62,291 bases of DNA from a virus. Position 1 is the first letter of the stretch. Each line of letters opens with the position of its first letter. Below are positions 24,667 to 33,455 of the stretch, one piece after another. The notes under the pieces were generated by a model. That model did not search any database and was not told the origin of the DNA. It saw nothing but the letters and a program-made list of their open reading frames with translations. The DNA lies in IMG/VR virus record IMGVR_UViG_3300006750_000007, positions 1 to 62,291 of that record; one strand, given 5' to 3'. Both the position numbers and the translations under genes were made by a program.

Positions 24667-25377
24667 ATGACACTTAACGAATTAGCATATGACCTTTTAG
24701 AGAGAGTTCGAGCAGAACTTTCTGATGACGAATACATAGATAAACGTCAACTTAAATTTTGGATCCATAATCAAAGAGCATTATGGCTCAGAAATGAATT
24801 AAATAGAAATAGAACTATAGATTCTAATATTATTCAAGACTTAGGTTGTGTAGAATTAGAAGTAGTTGATGCTTCTGCTTGTTCAGATATTCCTGTAGGA
24901 TGTTCTGTACTTAGAACTATAAAAGATATTCCTAACACTATAGAATTACATAATAAAACATTGATTACTAGAATAGGACCTTTAGACCAATCTATTCCTG
25001 ATTTTACTTTTACATCTCATGAAAGAGCAATCTTTTCAGGTAATGGTAGATATAATGTAAAACATGTCTACGCATATTTGTTAAATAATAAAATGTACCT
25101 TAAATTTGATGAAGAGTGTAACCTGGAAGCTAAAATGTTAACTCATGTAAATATTCGAGGAGTATTTGAAGATCCAACAGAAGTAGCTACATTTACAGAT
25201 TCAGACGGACAAGCTTGCTATTCAGATGACGAAGAGTATCCTTTGAATAGATGGATGTATAATTATATAAAAGATGCTATAGTTAAAGCTGATCTTTCTA
25301 ATATGATTATGTTACCTACAGATTCAACAAATAATGCAAATATAGAATTAAGCGGGCTTCAAGATGGCAAAGGATAG
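24667..25377 (+). CDS. Conserved tail ring/connector protein (236 aa)
   Basis: The opening (LNELAYDLLERVRAELSDDEYIDKRQLKFWIHNQRALWLRNE) is the helical start typical of podovirus head-tail ring proteins, and the same type opens the genes at 13090 and 25870. Beta strands follow, with a helical C-terminus. It is the first of a four-gene block with overlapping ends (25364, 25870, 26676) that matches the conserved tail block of crAss-like phages. It probably forms a ring below the portal. Confidence 0.7.
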   Translation: MTLNELAYDLLERVRAELSDDEYIDKRQLKFWIHNQRALWLRNELNRNRTIDSNIIQDLGCVELEVVDASACSDIPVGCSVLRTIKDIPNTIELHNKTLITRIGPLDQSIPDFTFTSHERAIFSGNGRYNVKHVYAYLLNNKMYLKFDEECNLEAKMLTHVNIRGVFEDPTEVATFTDSDGQACYSDDEEYPLNRWMYNYIKDAIVKADLSNMIMLPTDSTNNANIELSGLQDGKG

Positions 25378-25870
25378 AATCAAAACACATATTGGGTCAG
25401 CAGACATTTATGCCTTCTATAGAAGAAATACAGATAACAAAACTGTAGAACGTTCAACCTTTAGTAAAATTACTGATGAGTTTAACGAGTCAATAATGAA
25501 TGCTGTCATATATGAAGGTTTTGAATTTTCTCTACCGTTTAGATTAGGACATATAAGAATAAGAAAGCATAAGCCAATATTAAGATATAATGAAGACGGG
25601 TCTTTAGATAAAACTCCATTACATCCAGACTGGCAAGCAACTAAAAAGTTGTGGGCTGAAAATACAGATGCTAAGGAACGAAAGCAATTAGTCTTTCATA
25701 CTAATCCTCATACTAATGGATATCAGTATAAATTCTTTTGGCATAAAAAACATTGCAATATTAAAAACCATACATCATATTGTTTTATTCCTAGTAGAGC
25801 TAACAAGAGAAATCTTGCAGCACTATTAAAGAACCCTGAGATGATGAAACAAATACAATTTTTTGAATAA
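25364..25870 (+). CDS. Conserved crAss-like virion protein (168 aa)
   Basis: This is a basic protein of 168 residues with a central LPFRLGHIRIRKHKP motif and a C-terminal YKFFWHKKHCNIKNHTSYCF block, followed by SRANKRNLAALL. From memory the arrangement recurs as a short conserved gene between two ring-protein genes in crAss-like phages; its function is unknown to me. Positive charge and position suggest a DNA-contacting tail or connector piece. It overlaps the ring gene before it by 14 bases and the gene after it by TAATG. Confidence 0.65.
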   Translation: MAKDRIKTHIGSADIYAFYRRNTDNKTVERSTFSKITDEFNESIMNAVIYEGFEFSLPFRLGHIRIRKHKPILRYNEDGSLDKTPLHPDWQATKKLWAENTDAKERKQLVFHTNPHTNGYQYKFFWHKKHCNIKNHTSYCFIPSRANKRNLAALLKNPEMMKQIQFFE

Positions 25871-26676
25871 TGGCACTAAATGGAAAATACGTACGTATAG
25901 AAAACATACTTGAAAGAGTATACACAGATTATGGATTTGAAGACGATCTAGAATGGATAAGCGCTATCAACTGGATAGGTGATGCTCTAGATAAGATTGG
26001 TGCTCCTGCTCCATTAACTAAAAAAGTTACTGACGCTAATGCAAAATTTGGTCATTACGACCCTATTGTTATCTGTAATCATAGAGGAGATCTTCCTTGC
26101 GACTTAGCTCAAATTATATCTTGTAGAGAATATACTACTAAGAGTCCAATGACAGAAGCTTCTTCTACATTTCATATTTCAGCTAACTCAAATGTAGATA
26201 CTACTACTTCAGGATACTTAAATAATGAAACATTAAGTTCTACTACTGAAGCAGATAATGTAGTAAAGTTTTCACAACCACTTTCATATGAACTTAATGG
26301 AGGAAAGATATTTACTTCATTTAAAGATGGTAAAATTGAAATGGCTTATTGGGCATATCCAACAGATGAAAGAGGTTATCCTCTTATTCCAGATGAGATA
26401 TATTATAAAGAAGCATGTACTAATTATATTGCTCATAAGTTATCTAGAAAATTAGCAGGACGTAATCAATACAATCCTCAAATGGCTGCTAACATAGAAC
26501 AAGAATGGTTATTTTATGTTAACGCCGCTAAACAAAAAGCATTAATGCCGTCTATAGATAAGATGGAATCGATTAAGAATCAATGGCTTAGACTTATACC
26601 ACAAGTCAATGAACATGATAGTCACTTTGTATTCTTAAGCGATCAACAAAATCGAACAATTCATAACGCTAGATAA
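25870..26676 (+). CDS. Tail ring/tubular protein (268 aa)
   Basis: The N-terminal helix region (YVRIENILERVYTDYGFEDDLEWISAINWI, about residues 7-36) and the C-terminal helix region (YKEACTNYIAHKLSRKLAGRN) frame a beta-rich middle. This is the layout of the T7 gp11-like tubular proteins and of crAss-like ring or hub proteins. It sits between TAATG junctions on both sides, so it should be made in a fixed ratio to its neighbours. It forms part of the short tail by position. Confidence 0.72.
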   Translation: MALNGKYVRIENILERVYTDYGFEDDLEWISAINWIGDALDKIGAPAPLTKKVTDANAKFGHYDPIVICNHRGDLPCDLAQIISCREYTTKSPMTEASSTFHISANSNVDTTTSGYLNNETLSSTTEADNVVKFSQPLSYELNGGKIFTSFKDGKIEMAYWAYPTDERGYPLIPDEIYYKEACTNYIAHKLSRKLAGRNQYNPQMAANIEQEWLFYVNAAKQKALMPSIDKMESIKNQWLRLIPQVNEHDSHFVFLSDQQNRTIHNAR

Positions 26677-29600
26677 TGCCAGCAAGCAAGAATACTTACA
26701 TAGGGGGACTAGATAGAAATACGTCAAAGTCAAAGTATAAGAATACTAATTACTATGACGCAAAGAATATTAAGGTAATCACGGAAGGTGGTCTATCTAC
26801 TGGTTCTATTGAAAATGAAAAAGGTAACAAGTTTACTTTTAGTATTCCTGATTTACCGAAACAATTTGTTATTAAACCTAGTACTATATCAAGTGAACTT
26901 ACAGTTAACTTTGGAAGTATTGGTACTCAAGTAATAAATAATGTAGTAGAGAGTAACGTTTATCAAACTCTTATTTCACATCCTACTATGGCTGCACTTA
27001 TAACAGCTGGAGATGTAGAAGTTGTCGAAGTAGGTGAAACTGCTATTGTATATGATCTTACAGATCAAAGTATAGGTTGGATGAGTCCTGAGTATATGGT
27101 AGATGCTACATCTAAAGTAACAAGTCCTAAAATAATAGGACACGGAATGCTTCATGATGATGTTATATTATTCACTACTTCATCAGAAGAAGAAACTCCT
27201 GTAGGTACTGATGGACAGATTTGGAAATTTAAATATGATGAGATTAACGGTACTGTAATAGGAATTAACGGTATAGAATTAGATAGAAAGGTACATTTAT
27301 TGAATAACAGTAAGTTAAATTTTTCAACTAATTATAGAATAGAAGAAGCAGTATGCAGATATGAAAATATTAAGACAGGTAGGATATATTTTACTGATTA
27401 TAATAATTCACTTAGAACATTTAATGCTTATTCAGATAGAATCTTACTTAAACAACCTTCAGAATTTGACATTGTCGATTCTATTTCTATGTCCATTCCT
27501 GTTGTTGATGGGATTGGCATTGGTGGGATTGGCGCTGGGTCAGTAGTACAAGTAGGATATAGATTAGTAAATACAATTTCAGGTACAGTTACTACTATGA
27601 GTCCTTCAAGTACTCTAATTCATCTTACTCAATATGATTCAAATTTAGAAGACTATCAAACATATCAAGGTTCGACAGCTGGAGCAGTAGCTAATTCTAG
27701 ATCTATTACTTATACAATTAAGGATATAGATATTGATTATGATTTAATAGAACATTTTGCAGTTGTATATTCATATCAAGATAATCCTACTATTGTAAAG
27801 TTCTCCGAGGAAGCAGTACCTGCTACAGGAGAATTAACAGTTACATTTAATGGAACTGAAGACTATATTTATTTTACATCTTCTGAGTTTAATATTCTTA
27901 ATCAATCGTTTGTTGCTAAAACATTAACTAGTATTGATGATAGATTAGTTGCTGCAAATATTAAACAAGCTGAATTTGATGTAGACTTTGATGCTAGAGC
28001 ATATAGATTTAATTCTGGTTCTAACGTCATTAAACTTCACGATACGAATAATAATGAAATTTCAAAGGATACTTCTCAACCATCTTTTAATTGGTCAGAT
28101 ATTCCTGAAGATCATGATGCTATAAACTATTACAATCAAGAGTATCCTGAATTTTACATAGGTAATGGAGGAACTCAAAATGATTGGAAAAATAACTATC
28201 AAAAGAAATATCAAAAAGGTTCTACTACCGTTCTTGGAGGAACAGGAGGAAAAGTATCATATAAGTTTGTAAGCAAGAGTTTAAGCGGAAATGAAAATTT
28301 GGCTAATCCTACTACAGTACCTGGAGGTAGTGGAGGACATATTGTTGTTCCTAGATTTCTTTCAAGTGATGGTCCATCTATATTAGGAACTAAAAATGCA
28401 GATGGTACTAACAGAGAATATCCTATAGCAGATCAATATAAAAATCAAAAGTCACCATTAATCTCTACTCTTTGGACAGGTTATGCTAGAGGCGAAACTT
28501 ATAGATTTGGTATTACATTCTTTGACCTTAAAGGCAATCCTTCATATGTTAAATGGATTGGAGATATTAAATTTCCTAATCAATACGATGGAATACCTAG
28601 TACTTTTTCGACAGGTTCTCCTTGGAAATTAATAAATAGTGATTCAACAATAACAAGCATCAGAAATATAGCTATTGAATTTACTGTAGATATTAGTTCT
28701 TTAGTTGGAGAGATATCTGGATTCTCTATTGTTAGAGCTGAAAGAAAAGAAAAAGATAAAACTAGATTAGGTACTGGCGTAATTTCTCAATTTGAAGGAG
28801 TAGAAAAAGATCTCGATCAAAAATATAATATATATTCATCATGGAGAAATACAGTTAATTTAGATAATTCAGAAATGGGAACTGAATTTGATAAAATAAA
28901 CGGAGCTTCAGATCAAAAATGTATTACTATTTCTGATAGATTTTCTCACACTGAGGCTTTTGGAACTAGTACTCCATATAAAAACTTAATTAATTTTAGG
29001 TCTCCATTATCTCAATTTAGAAATTATAATAATTATAATTCTACATCTTTAGATTGGTTACAACCTACAGAAATATTTTTTACTAAATTAGTAAATTGTT
29101 ATAATGATACAAGTGATAAATCTTATGCTTTTTACATGAAAGTAGAAGAGTCAACAAATCCTTTAAGAACTAGCACATCTTCTAATAGTTCAAGTCTTAC
29201 TGGTCATACATTAGGAAGATATTTTTTAATTAATTCTGAAAGAGAACTTAAATCTGGAGAAGCAATAGATTTTAATGAATCAGTATTTGATGGTTTTGAT
29301 AATTCTTCAGATTATAATTACTTACTTAATGCTTATCCCACATTAACTAATAATTCTAATAACAAAGGTGAAGTATTAGGATTAGGAAATAATACTCATC
29401 TTTTAAATATGAGAGAGCCTAATCTTAACCCATTAGTTCCTGATTGGTGGACAGATCCTTCTGTATTATTTGGACTTGGAAATTCTTCTACTTTAAATAA
29501 TTTTTTCTACTCAGGTCAACAAGGATGGAATAATGAAACACATAGAAGAAATCCATATCTTACATCTGTATCTTATAATAGATTTGTAACTAATCAATAT

Positions 29601-31271
29601 GGAGGATGGTCTCATTTACAAAGAAGTAAAACTAAATATATAGAAACAGGTCATTTTCAAACAGTTAATGAGATTAATAGCGGAGTTCTTACTTCTGATG
29701 TTTGGGGAGGAGATACATATACTACATATCATGATGAGGAAATGATTGTACCTTATTCAGATAGAGACCAATCTTCTAGTCAATCATTTGAACCTCCTAT
29801 AGATAAGAAACAAGTAGGAATAGCTGTAGTTTATCCTGCAGAGACTTCTATTAATACTCATCTTAGAATAGGAAAACATTGGGCTAAAAGTAAAGATTAT
29901 GATACTAATTGGTTATTATTAGATGGAACTCAAGCATTCGAAGATTTAGATTTCAACGAAGTTTATAATCAACAATCAAATATTAAAGCTACTTATATAG
30001 CAAAAGATCCTATAGCTCCTGTAGTTGAGGAGTTTCCTCATATGATAAAAGTATCTGAAGCCAAGATAGATGGAGAACTTATCGATAACTGGGCAACTTT
30101 TAAACCTCTTGTGTTTGACGAAGTAGAAGGATTACACGGTCCTATAAATAAGATTGTAGCATTTAGAAACGCATTACTATTTTATCAAACTAATGCTGTA
30201 GGTTCAGTAATTATTAATGAAAGAGTAGCTATTCCAAATCAACTTGGAGACGCTATTGTTTTAGGAGATGGTTCTGTAATTAATAAACCTTCATATGTTA
30301 CTAAAGAGACAGGAGCTCTACATCAGTTTTCAGTAGTGTCTACTCCAAGAGCAGTCTATCATTATGATGATGTTCGAAGAAAGATATATAAATTTGCTGG
30401 AGAAATGATAGCCGTTACTGATTTAAAACATATATCAAGTTTTTTCAATGACATAATAGGAAACCTTATTAAAAATGATAAGACTCTTCAAGATATAGGT
30501 AAAGGAGTACATTCTACTTATGATTACAAAAACAATAGAGCAATCTTTACTTTCTTAGGAGTAGATGTTATAAAAGATTGGGTAAGCGGAACATTTGAAT
30601 CAGGACAAATAATTGTTTATGGAGGAATGTATTATCTTGTAAATAGTAACTTTACGTATACTGCATCAGATAAATTTGAAGACCCTCAAACCCCTGATGA
30701 CTTTGATACCACAGTGTATCCTAATTTAAAAGGCGATTTTAAGAATGGATTTACTATTACGTATAATGAACTAATAGACTCGTTTGAATCATTTATGGAT
30801 TATGTTCCTCAGATATATATGGATTGTAATCGTAGATTATTAACTGTAGACCCTGAAGCTAAAGGAAAAGCTTATATACAAGATGATGGGACATATGGAG
30901 AATTTTATGAAAATAAATATGATTCTCATATAGAACTACTTATTAATCCTCATGCTGATTATACTAAAGTATTTGATAATATCGAGTTCAAGTCAGAAAT
31001 AAAAATCGATGATGTAGATCAACCTACAGAAACCTTATCATCTCTACAGTTCTATAATGATTACCAAGACACAGGAGTAATCCCTTTAGTGATAGGTACG
31101 AACATTCAAGAAAGAATGAGAACTTGGAGAAGTCGTATTCCTAGACACAATGGAACTAAAGCAAGAATGAGAGATTCTCATATTAGATTGATTTTAAAAT
31201 TTGAAAATGATAATAATAAAAGATTAGTTCTTCATGATGTAATAACTCACTTTAGAGTAGCTAACATGTAG
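26676..31271 (+). CDS. Large tail nozzle/muzzle protein (1531 aa)
   Basis: This very large, mainly beta protein begins with PASKNTYIGGLDRNTSKSKY. That opening, GGLDxD-type followed by YxDAKNIxVIT, is typical of T7 gp12-like nozzle proteins and of the crAss-like muzzle. The final part (residues about 1150-1531) contains segments that fit a propeller or closing domain (IVAFRNALLFYQTNAVGSV, and IRLILKFENDNNKRLVL). It should form the hexameric end of the tail that holds the DNA and ejected proteins. It is coupled to the ring gene by TAATG and ends the tail block. Confidence 0.82.
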   Translation: MPASKNTYIGGLDRNTSKSKYKNTNYYDAKNIKVITEGGLSTGSIENEKGNKFTFSIPDLPKQFVIKPSTISSELTVNFGSIGTQVINNVVESNVYQTLISHPTMAALITAGDVEVVEVGETAIVYDLTDQSIGWMSPEYMVDATSKVTSPKIIGHGMLHDDVILFTTSSEEETPVGTDGQIWKFKYDEINGTVIGINGIELDRKVHLLNNSKLNFSTNYRIEEAVCRYENIKTGRIYFTDYNNSLRTFNAYSDRILLKQPSEFDIVDSISMSIPVVDGIGIGGIGAGSVVQVGYRLVNTISGTVTTMSPSSTLIHLTQYDSNLEDYQTYQGSTAGAVANSRSITYTIKDIDIDYDLIEHFAVVYSYQDNPTIVKFSEEAVPATGELTVTFNGTEDYIYFTSSEFNILNQSFVAKTLTSIDDRLVAANIKQAEFDVDFDARAYRFNSGSNVIKLHDTNNNEISKDTSQPSFNWSDIPEDHDAINYYNQEYPEFYIGNGGTQNDWKNNYQKKYQKGSTTVLGGTGGKVSYKFVSKSLSGNENLANPTTVPGGSGGHIVVPRFLSSDGPSILGTKNADGTNREYPIADQYKNQKSPLISTLWTGYARGETYRFGITFFDLKGNPSYVKWIGDIKFPNQYDGIPSTFSTGSPWKLINSDSTITSIRNIAIEFTVDISSLVGEISGFSIVRAERKEKDKTRLGTGVISQFEGVEKDLDQKYNIYSSWRNTVNLDNSEMGTEFDKINGASDQKCITISDRFSHTEAFGTSTPYKNLINFRSPLSQFRNYNNYNSTSLDWLQPTEIFFTKLVNCYNDTSDKSYAFYMKVEESTNPLRTSTSSNSSSLTGHTLGRYFLINSERELKSGEAIDFNESVFDGFDNSSDYNYLLNAYPTLTNNSNNKGEVLGLGNNTHLLNMREPNLNPLVPDWWTDPSVLFGLGNSSTLNNFFYSGQQGWNNETHRRNPYLTSVSYNRFVTNQYGGWSHLQRSKTKYIETGHFQTVNEINSGVLTSDVWGGDTYTTYHDEEMIVPYSDRDQSSSQSFEPPIDKKQVGIAVVYPAETSINTHLRIGKHWAKSKDYDTNWLLLDGTQAFEDLDFNEVYNQQSNIKATYIAKDPIAPVVEEFPHMIKVSEAKIDGELIDNWATFKPLVFDEVEGLHGPINKIVAFRNALLFYQTNAVGSVIINERVAIPNQLGDAIVLGDGSVINKPSYVTKETGALHQFSVVSTPRAVYHYDDVRRKIYKFAGEMIAVTDLKHISSFFNDIIGNLIKNDKTLQDIGKGVHSTYDYKNNRAIFTFLGVDVIKDWVSGTFESGQIIVYGGMYYLVNSNFTYTASDKFEDPQTPDDFDTTVYPNLKGDFKNGFTITYNELIDSFESFMDYVPQIYMDCNRRLLTVDPEAKGKAYIQDDGTYGEFYENKYDSHIELLINPHADYTKVFDNIEFKSEIKIDDVDQPTETLSSLQFYNDYQDTGVIPLVIGTNIQERMRTWRSRIPRHNGTKARMRDSHIRLILKFENDNNKRLVLHDVITHFRVANM

Positions 31272-31285
31272 CATTAGAAATTTTA

Positions 31286-31317
31286 TTTGCTTCGTATTAC
31301 TATATTAATTATTTTTA
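31286..31317 (+). promoter_or_regulatory. Candidate promoter for the giant virion genes
   Basis: TTTG (31286-31289) is followed after 20 bases by TATTTTTA (31310-31317), which differs from TAnnTTTG only at the last base. It lies in the 115-base gap after the muzzle gene, the largest gap in this part of the operon. Transcription would start near 31324, giving the gene at 31387 a leader of about 60 bases. Confidence 0.5.
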
Positions 31318-31324
31318 CAAAGTT

Positions 31325-31408
31325 ATGCCAAATCCTACTAAGTCTAAGTCATCTAAAAATTCTACTAAACCTACAAAAGTTAATTTATGCCAGATACAGA
31401 CCCAATAA
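31325..31408 (+). CDS. Possible leader micro-ORF (27 aa)
   Basis: An ATG at 31325 opens 27 codons rich in Lys, Ser, Thr and Pro that run over the start of the gene at 31387 in another frame. It could be a leader peptide or coupled ORF, or a trace of an N-terminal extension lost by frameshift. The candidate promoter would place the transcript start right at this ATG, which speaks against translation. Weakly supported. Confidence 0.22.
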   Translation: MPNPTKSKSSKNSTKPTKVNLCQIQTQ

Positions 31409-33453
31409 AAAAACTAACTGATAAAGAATATCAAAAAAGAGCTGACAACAGCAAACACTATTTTAACTATTCAGGTTCAAGAAGTAATGCTGGAGTTCCA
31501 ACAAACTACAATGAAAGAGTAGAATTTTATCCTGGAGTTCAAGACGGAGTACGTCAATATGAAGATATCGAAGGAAAGTTAACTTCATTTAATAGCCTGA
31601 TAGCTCCTGTTAGAGCAGCATTTTTAGCTAGAGGTAGAGCTTTAACTACTGCTGAAGCTGAAGCTATTTCTCCTGGAATTGGAGCTCTAGAACAAGAGAT
31701 AACTGATTGGATGGGAACTCAATCTACAATGAAAGGTAAAGTTCCTTCATTTACAGGAAATACAGAAATAGAGTCAGGTCTAGGACTAAGTGCTCAAAGA
31801 GGTCAGACTATGTGGGGGCCAATGAGAACTTCACAATCTTATGGAGTAAGTAGAGAACCTTTTGATTGGAAAAAAGAAAGAAGAAAAACACCTGGTTCTG
31901 TATCAAATGCTGGAGAAATTCAACAAGAAGGTATATTAGGGCCTACAGGAAAACGTGATTTAACTCAAACTTCATTAAATAGAGAAGTTCAAACAGACAA
32001 CGCTGCATATATTAATAATCCTTATCTTTCACAAGAACAAATACTTAGACAAAGAAAGACAGATGCTAAACCAATAAGTAAAACTTTTCATGCTGCTGGC
32101 GGTCAATTAGGAGATATAGAGCGTATAGAACCTAAAGGCGCACAAGAGATACAAACTTTAGGATTTGATCCTGCAGAAGGAATGGATGAATATCTAGCAA
32201 AGATAAATTTAGCAACATACAATAAAGATGTTCCTAGTGGAAATTACACTAGAGAAATGGAGGGTCATAATATAGATTATAGTTTAGGATACAATCCAAC
32301 TACTAGAGAAGAAGGTTTACCTTATAAAAGTCTAAGTGATCGTTTTAAAGATCTTACAGACCCATTTACTGGAAAAGGCATAAGACAAACAAGAAAACAA
32401 AGTAATATTCAATATGGTGTAGGTGGAGATATAGGTGCTGGAGTTGTTCCGACTCAATTTGGAGTAGGAGGCATGATTAATCAAGGGGTAGATGCTGTAT
32501 GGGGTTTATTTGGAGATAATGAGTCAACCGCTGCTGATATGGTTTCAGGAGCAGCAGGTGCAGTAGGAGGATTCTTTACAGGTAACTATGGAGAAATGAT
32601 TGACCAAGGAGGAGACGTTTGGGGAGGAGTAGCAGAATTAAGCGAAGACTCTTCAGGGAAATTTGGAAAAGGATTAAATAAAGTAGCAGAGTCTGCAGAA
32701 TCATCATCTCATATGGTAGGTAAATATATGCAAGGTGATATTCAAGGAGGAAACCAATGGCTTGGAGAAACTTTAAATGATACTGGAAATTTAATAGGTG
32801 GAGACGTAGGTTCAGGATTTAATCAAGCTGGAGATTTTGCTAATAATAATTTAGCACAAGCTAATCAAGCTATAGGAGTAGGTCAAGGAATATATGGAGC
32901 AGCTTCACAATTTATGGCTAACGGAGGCCCTTTTAATAATGATGGGCCACTAGCTCAACCACAAGGAGACATATACTTACCTTTTGATGGAACTAGACCT
33001 TCTTATACTGACGCTAGTGGTGAAGAAAGGTCTGAATATAAAATAGGTATAGGAACTGAAAAAGGAGAGATGGTTATACCTACTGTATGGGATGGGGAAC
33101 AGCATACTGAAGATGAAGCTGTTGAAAGATATTTTAATACAGGAGAACATATGGGAGGCCCTTATGGTTCTATAGAAGAAGGAGAACGTGCTGCAAAACT
33201 TAGAACTAACATGTACAATGAACATCCAGCATATAGAAAAGAAAATGCATACGGAGGACAAATAAATCCTTATGCATGTGGAGGAAAAATGAGACATGGT
33301 GATGGAGGTAACTTATCAAACACAACTAAGTATAACGGATTAACACACGAACAAGGAGGATTACCTTTAGGAAATACAAATAACGAAGTAGAAGATGGAG
33401 AAGTGAGATGGGATAACAATGGAGAATCTTGGATTTTCACAAATAGATTTTAA
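31387..33453 (+). CDS. Large virion protein, candidate cargo/ejection protein (688 aa)
   Basis: The first 350 residues are polar and probably partly disordered. A Gly/Ala-rich, amphipathic region follows (about 345-530, repeated GG and AGAVGG runs), which could insert in membranes. A C-terminal module (about 535-620: YKIGIGTEKGEMVIPTVWDG and DEAVERYFNTGEHMG) is common in phage structural proteins. The last 70 residues carry AYGGQINPYACGG and end in a HEQGGLPLGNT/VEDGEVRW block. The next gene shares the AYGG motif. Position after the muzzle and before the polymerase suits a protein loaded into the capsid. Confidence 0.65.
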   Translation: MPDTDPIKKLTDKEYQKRADNSKHYFNYSGSRSNAGVPTNYNERVEFYPGVQDGVRQYEDIEGKLTSFNSLIAPVRAAFLARGRALTTAEAEAISPGIGALEQEITDWMGTQSTMKGKVPSFTGNTEIESGLGLSAQRGQTMWGPMRTSQSYGVSREPFDWKKERRKTPGSVSNAGEIQQEGILGPTGKRDLTQTSLNREVQTDNAAYINNPYLSQEQILRQRKTDAKPISKTFHAAGGQLGDIERIEPKGAQEIQTLGFDPAEGMDEYLAKINLATYNKDVPSGNYTREMEGHNIDYSLGYNPTTREEGLPYKSLSDRFKDLTDPFTGKGIRQTRKQSNIQYGVGGDIGAGVVPTQFGVGGMINQGVDAVWGLFGDNESTAADMVSGAAGAVGGFFTGNYGEMIDQGGDVWGGVAELSEDSSGKFGKGLNKVAESAESSSHMVGKYMQGDIQGGNQWLGETLNDTGNLIGGDVGSGFNQAGDFANNNLAQANQAIGVGQGIYGAASQFMANGGPFNNDGPLAQPQGDIYLPFDGTRPSYTDASGEERSEYKIGIGTEKGEMVIPTVWDGEQHTEDEAVERYFNTGEHMGGPYGSIEEGERAAKLRTNMYNEHPAYRKENAYGGQINPYACGGKMRHGDGGNLSNTTKYNGLTHEQGGLPLGNTNNEVEDGEVRWDNNGESWIFTNRF

Positions 33454-33455
33454 CT

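Noticed and set aside
31325-31408. Frameshifted N-terminal extension of the 688-residue protein
   Set aside because: The upstream peptide is Lys/Ser/Thr-rich filler, no slippery site is visible, and the candidate promoter would start RNA at its ATG. Kept only as a weak micro-ORF.
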